Shown here piece after piece: positions 61,492 through 64,000 of a DNA stretch of 64,000 nucleotides. The DNA comes from Epsilonproteobacteria bacterium UBA4036 (GTDB taxonomy: Bacteria; Campylobacterota; Campylobacteria; Campylobacterales; Arcobacteraceae), in the NCBI GenBank assembly GCA_002382325.1, contig DGAG01000003.1, forward strand, positions 62,001 to 126,000, given 5' to 3'. Below the pieces are notes generated by a model, which searched no databases, was not told where the DNA came from, and was given only the letters and a program-made list of their open reading frames with translations. The translations under genes were made by a program, and so were the position numbers. Numbering within the stretch: the first letter of the stretch is position 1; each line of letters starts with the position of its first letter.

Positions 61492-62637
61492 TTAGAGTAT
61501 CTCTGTATCTAAAATAAAATCAATTTTTTCAAGTCCTATTTTTCCGGATTTATAGTGATTTACACTAAGATATTTGTTAATTGTATTCACATCTTTGTGT
61601 CCAAGAATACCACTTAAAGTTATGGCTTCTGTTTGTTGTTCAGCAAGCATAGAGACTAAGATATTTCTCATGTAATGAAGAGATAAATTTGATATTTCTG
61701 TATATTTTTTAAGTTGTCTCATTTGACGATCAATATTTGAAATTACTCCTCCTGTGATTGGACTTTTAAATACTAAACCTTTAGTATCTTTCATTTTAAG
61801 AAGAGGATGTTTTATATAGATTGGAAGAGGATACTTTTGCTTATCTCCATTTTTTGTATCAACAATCCAGTAATAATCGTGGATGAAATCAATGTTTTCC
61901 CATTTGAGATTTAAAATTTCAGATTTTCTTCGTCCAGTAAATCCAAAAAGAAAAAGGGCTTGATAAAATGGCTCATTGTGATAATATGAGATAATTCCAG
62001 TGTAGACTTTATTGAATAATTCTGTTGCTTCTGTTACTATTTTCTTTTGTGAAGGTATCTTAATAGTTATATCAGAAATAGGGTTCTCTTTTAAATATTT
62101 ATTTTTTACTGCAAATGTGAATAACGGTTTTAGAACTTCTAAAATACTTTTTCTAGTTCTTGGGCTTAAGTTCCTTTTTGACATATTTGTTAGTATTTTT
62201 CTTATATCCATTTCTCTAATTTTTTCAATTTGTTTATTTCCCAGAGTTGTAGGTTTTTTGTCAATAATTCTACCTTTATCATTTTTTTCAGAGGTATAAC
62301 CAATATATGTTTCATAAATATATTTCTTTTTTATTGTCCATTCTTTTGAAGAATCTAAAGTTTCGTAATAAAAATCAAAAAGTTTATTGAGTTTAATATG
62401 AGTATTAGAGTTATAGCCAGATTCAATATCCTCTTTGTATTTTTCTAAAGCTCTTTTAGCGTCCTTTACATAGTCTAATTTTGTCCAACTTGATGCCTTT
62501 ATACAATAGGTTTTTCTATAGCGTTTACCTTCATATCTAAAATCGAAAAGAAACTTATTATTGTCTTTTTTATGTATTTTTAAATTCAATACATTTTTTA
62601 CTGGTATATAATCATTTAAATTTAATGCCATTTTCAA
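61492..62637 (-). CDS. Tyrosine integrase of the island
   Basis: The 381-residue protein has an N-terminal arm-type DNA-binding domain (about 15-70), a SAM-like core-binding domain (about 80-190) and a catalytic domain. The catalytic residues are Arg236 (TGRRKSE), His321 and Arg324 (HYMRN), His347 (LGHKD) and nucleophile Tyr356 (INKYLSV). It starts 140 bp inside the right attachment site. Its promoter region contains the GGTGTCC motif pair. It is the likely integrase for the tRNA-Leu site. Its 3' end lies 8 bp after the tRNA-Gly. Confidence 0.92.
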   Translation of the reverse strand: MKMALNLNDYIPVKNVLNLKIHKKDNNKFLFDFRYEGKRYRKTYCIKASSWTKLDYVKDAKRALEKYKEDIESGYNSNTHIKLNKLFDFYYETLDSSKEWTIKKKYIYETYIGYTSEKNDKGRIIDKKPTTLGNKQIEKIREMDIRKILTNMSKRNLSPRTRKSILEVLKPLFTFAVKNKYLKENPISDITIKIPSQKKIVTEATELFNKVYTGIISYYHNEPFYQALFLFGFTGRRKSEILNLKWENIDFIHDYYWIVDTKNGDKQKYPLPIYIKHPLLKMKDTKGLVFKSPITGGVISNIDRQMRQLKKYTEISNLSLHYMRNILVSMLAEQQTEAITLSGILGHKDVNTINKYLSVNHYKSGKIGLEKIDFILDTEIL

Positions 62638-62649
62638 GCCTTATTTTTT

Positions 62650-62669
62650 GGGTGTCCTATTAGGTGTCC
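62650..62669 (+). repeat. GGTGTCC tandem motif next to the integrase gene
   Basis: Two GGTGTCC units in a 20-bp block differ by one base from 30372-30391 at the other end of the island. The block lies directly upstream of the integrase start, where arm-type integrase sites and autoregulation are expected. Confidence 0.55.
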
Positions 62670-62776
62670 TATTTTATAAAATTATTATACAATCAAAAGA
62701 ATTAATATAAAATATAAACCCCATAAAGACGATGTATTTAGAACTAATAATAACTTTAAGAAATTGTAGAGTTATT

Positions 62777-62805
62777 GGTTCGAGTCCTCTCATCCGCACC
62801 ATTTA
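62777..62805 (+). repeat. Right attachment site (attR), tRNA-Leu 3' fragment
   Basis: The 29 bases are identical to the 3' end of tRNA-Leu at 30300-30328, including CCA and TTTA, but no acceptor 5' half is present. It marks the right end of the island. Confidence 0.9.
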
Positions 62806-62817
62806 TAATAGTAGTAT

Positions 62818-62894
62818 GCGGGAGTAGCTCAGTTGGCTAGAGCTTCTGCCTTCCAAGCAGATTGTCGCGAGTTCGAGTCTCGTCTCCCGCTCCA
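62818..62894 (+). tRNA. tRNA-Gly (anticodon TCC), chromosomal copy
   Basis: The sequence is identical to 61408-61484. A TATAAT at 62804-62809 lies only eight bases upstream, straddling the attR end. In the uninterrupted chromosome this gene would follow tRNA-Leu in the Pro-His-Arg-Leu operon, so the island has separated it from the strong promoter at 29866. Confidence 0.95.
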
Positions 62895-63015
62895 CTATTT
62901 ATTCAAAATCTCCCCCTTTTATATTTTTAATATCTTTTCCCTGAAAATCATTCTTTTTTTAATCGATTAAACCTTATTCTTTTTGATATAATATTCTTTT
63001 AATTTAGGATAAAAA

Positions 63016-63438
63016 ATGAGTACGAAGAAAATTATTGGTCGAAGAGAAGTGGTTTCTATCATAGAGTTAGAGTTAAACGATATAGATGCTAAAATTGATA
63101 CAGGAGCTGATTCCAATGCGTTGCATTGTGATGATATCGTTGTAGATGAGCATAATTATGTGCATTTTAAACTCTTAGATGAAGTTCATCCTTCTTATCA
63201 TGGTAAACAGATGAAAATGCCTTTATATAAACTCAAAAGAGTTAAGAGTTCCAACGGAGAGATTCAATTGCGTCCCTCCATTAAAGTCACACTTCAATTT
63301 TTTGGAAAACGTTATAAAAGTGTTATCTCTTTAACGAATCGTGCGGATATGAAGTATCCTATGTTAATAGGAAGACGATTTTTAAGTAAACGATTTTTAG
63401 TTGATGTCTCACAAGATTATCTAACCAAACACATATAA
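63016..63438 (+). CDS. Retropepsin-like protease family protein (RimB/COG4067)
   Basis: The 140-residue protein carries the aspartic-protease-like segment DAKIDTGADSNALHC (catalytic Asp in DTGA) and a C-terminal PMLIGRRFLSKRFLVDVS. It belongs to the family called ATP-dependent zinc protease or RimB, found beside rimK. With RimK it is thought to influence ribosomal-protein or glutamate-tail modification. Only 16 bp separate it from rimK. Confidence 0.85.
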   Translation: MSTKKIIGRREVVSIIELELNDIDAKIDTGADSNALHCDDIVVDEHNYVHFKLLDEVHPSYHGKQMKMPLYKLKRVKSSNGEIQLRPSIKVTLQFFGKRYKSVISLTNRADMKYPMLIGRRFLSKRFLVDVSQDYLTKHI

Positions 63439-63454
63439 ATACAAAAGGCAAATA

Positions 63455-64000
63455 ATGAGAGTGTATGTTTTATCACGAAATTCAAGTTTATATTCAACAA
63501 GACGATTGGTTGAAGCAGGTAAACAACGAGGTTGGGAAATTCGAGTCATTGACTATTTAAAATGCAGTATTGAGATTATGAAAAATGAGCTAAAAATCAA
63601 TTATTTAGGAAAAGAGTTACCTACCCCTGATGCGATTATTCCAAGAGTGGGTGCGAGTCGTACGTTTTATGGTGCGGCGATGGTTCGTCATTTTGAGATG
63701 ATGGATGTCTTTACTGTCACAGGAAGTTTAGCCATTAAACGAAGCCGAGATAAATTAAGAAGTTTACAAATTTTATCAAAAAATGGAGTGGACATGCCCA
63801 AAACGGTTTTCGCTTCAAATAAATCCAATGCCAAAGATGTGATTGCCTTAAGTGGTGGAGCGCCTTTGGTGTTAAAGATTTTAGAAGGAACTCAAGGGGT
63901 TGGAGTTGTTTTGGTTGACAGTGAGAAAGCGGCCAAATCCGTGTTAGATGCTTTTTATGGAATGGATGTCAATTTGCTTGTTCAAGAGTATATTGAAGAA
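63455..64000 (+). CDS. rimK: RimK-type ATP-grasp alpha-L-glutamate ligase, 5' part
   Basis: The first 182 codons are present and the gene runs off the right edge. The N-terminus MRVYVLSRNSSLYSTRRLVEA, the PRVGASRTFYGAAMVRHFEMM segment and the ATP-grasp lysine region LVLKILEGTQGVGVVLVDS are typical of RimK. The enzyme adds glutamates to the C-terminus of ribosomal protein S6 or makes poly-glutamate. An AAAAGG site precedes the ATG. Confidence 0.93.
   Translation, partial: MRVYVLSRNSSLYSTRRLVEAGKQRGWEIRVIDYLKCSIEIMKNELKINYLGKELPTPDAIIPRVGASRTFYGAAMVRHFEMMDVFTVTGSLAIKRSRDKLRSLQILSKNGVDMPKTVFASNKSNAKDVIALSGGAPLVLKILEGTQGVGVVLVDSEKAAKSVLDAFYGMDVNLLVQEYIEE

Larger units (their letters stand above)
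30329..62805. mobile_element. Integrated genomic (defence) island in tRNA-Leu
   Basis: About 32.5 kb lies between the two 29-bp repeats. The right end has an inward-facing tyrosine integrase gene (61492-62637), the usual arrangement for tRNA-targeting elements. Cargo includes a plasmid-like replication operon with a second tyrosine recombinase, type I restriction-modification, a DRT3 reverse-transcriptase pair, a regulatory cassette and a six-gene nuclease/helicase operon. I see no conjugation (relaxase, type IV secretion) or phage structural genes, so it is a non-self-transmissible island, possibly mobilised by helpers. The cargo is mostly hypothetical or defence related. Confidence 0.88.

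Overview
The window is AT-rich DNA (AAA/TTA/GAA-rich codons, TATAAT-type promoters) whose housekeeping genes (cdsA, dxr, tsaD, nnr, cutA, thiG, rimK and a cluster of tRNAs) suggest a Campylobacterota chromosome, most likely Arcobacter-like. The genus is inferred from gene content and composition; no rRNA is present.

Region 1 (1-22813) is a large aryl-polyene / flexirubin-like biosynthetic cluster. A short plus-strand block (end of a KAS-III, a small unknown, a BtrH-type acyltransferase) converges on a 16-gene minus-strand operon. The minus-strand genes are a chain-length-factor-like ketosynthase, ketosynthase, ACP, two-gene ABC exporter, aryl-acid AMP ligase, MMPL exporter, LolA-like protein, B12 radical-SAM enzyme, COG4648 membrane protein, ketoreductase, unusual lipoprotein, aromatic amino-acid ammonia-lyase, LpxL-like acyltransferase, GT2 glycosyltransferase and hotdog dehydratase. 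A divergent plus-strand operon adds a halogenase-like flavoprotein, a second ACP/KS/CLF set, a second hotdog protein, a methyltransferase and a secreted hydrolase. Together they could make a cinnamate- or coumarate-type starter by deamination, load it on an ACP, extend and reduce it to a polyene, modify the ring, attach it to a lipid and export it to the outer membrane.

Region 2 (22901-29825) is a compact housekeeping operon: lipid, isoprenoid, tRNA modification, metabolite repair and thiamine. Region 3 (29866-30324) is a tRNA operon (Pro-His-Arg-Leu) behind a consensus promoter.

Region 4 (30329-62805) is a genomic island of about 32.5 kb inserted in the 3' end of tRNA-Leu. It is bounded by a 29-bp direct repeat and carries a tyrosine integrase just inside its right end. 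Its left part has a replication/plasmid-like operon and a second tyrosine recombinase. Its middle is a minus-strand defence operon: HTH, type I restriction-modification (HsdR-S-M), the two reverse transcriptases of a DRT3 system, a probable structured DRT3 ncRNA with an ACACACAC tract, and an AlbA_2/ATPase protein. A small regulatory cassette with paired palindromic operators follows. The right part is a six-gene plus-strand operon: Mre11/SbcD-like nuclease, Rad50/SbcC-like ATPase, OLD nuclease, UvrD-like helicase, an unknown zinc-finger protein, and a Cas4-like/DEDD exonuclease fusion. This is the best candidate for an undescribed defence system. The island also carries a tRNA-Gly(TCC) identical to the chromosomal copy just outside its right end.

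Region 5 (62818-64000) resumes the chromosome with tRNA-Gly, a retropepsin-like protease gene and the 5' part of rimK.
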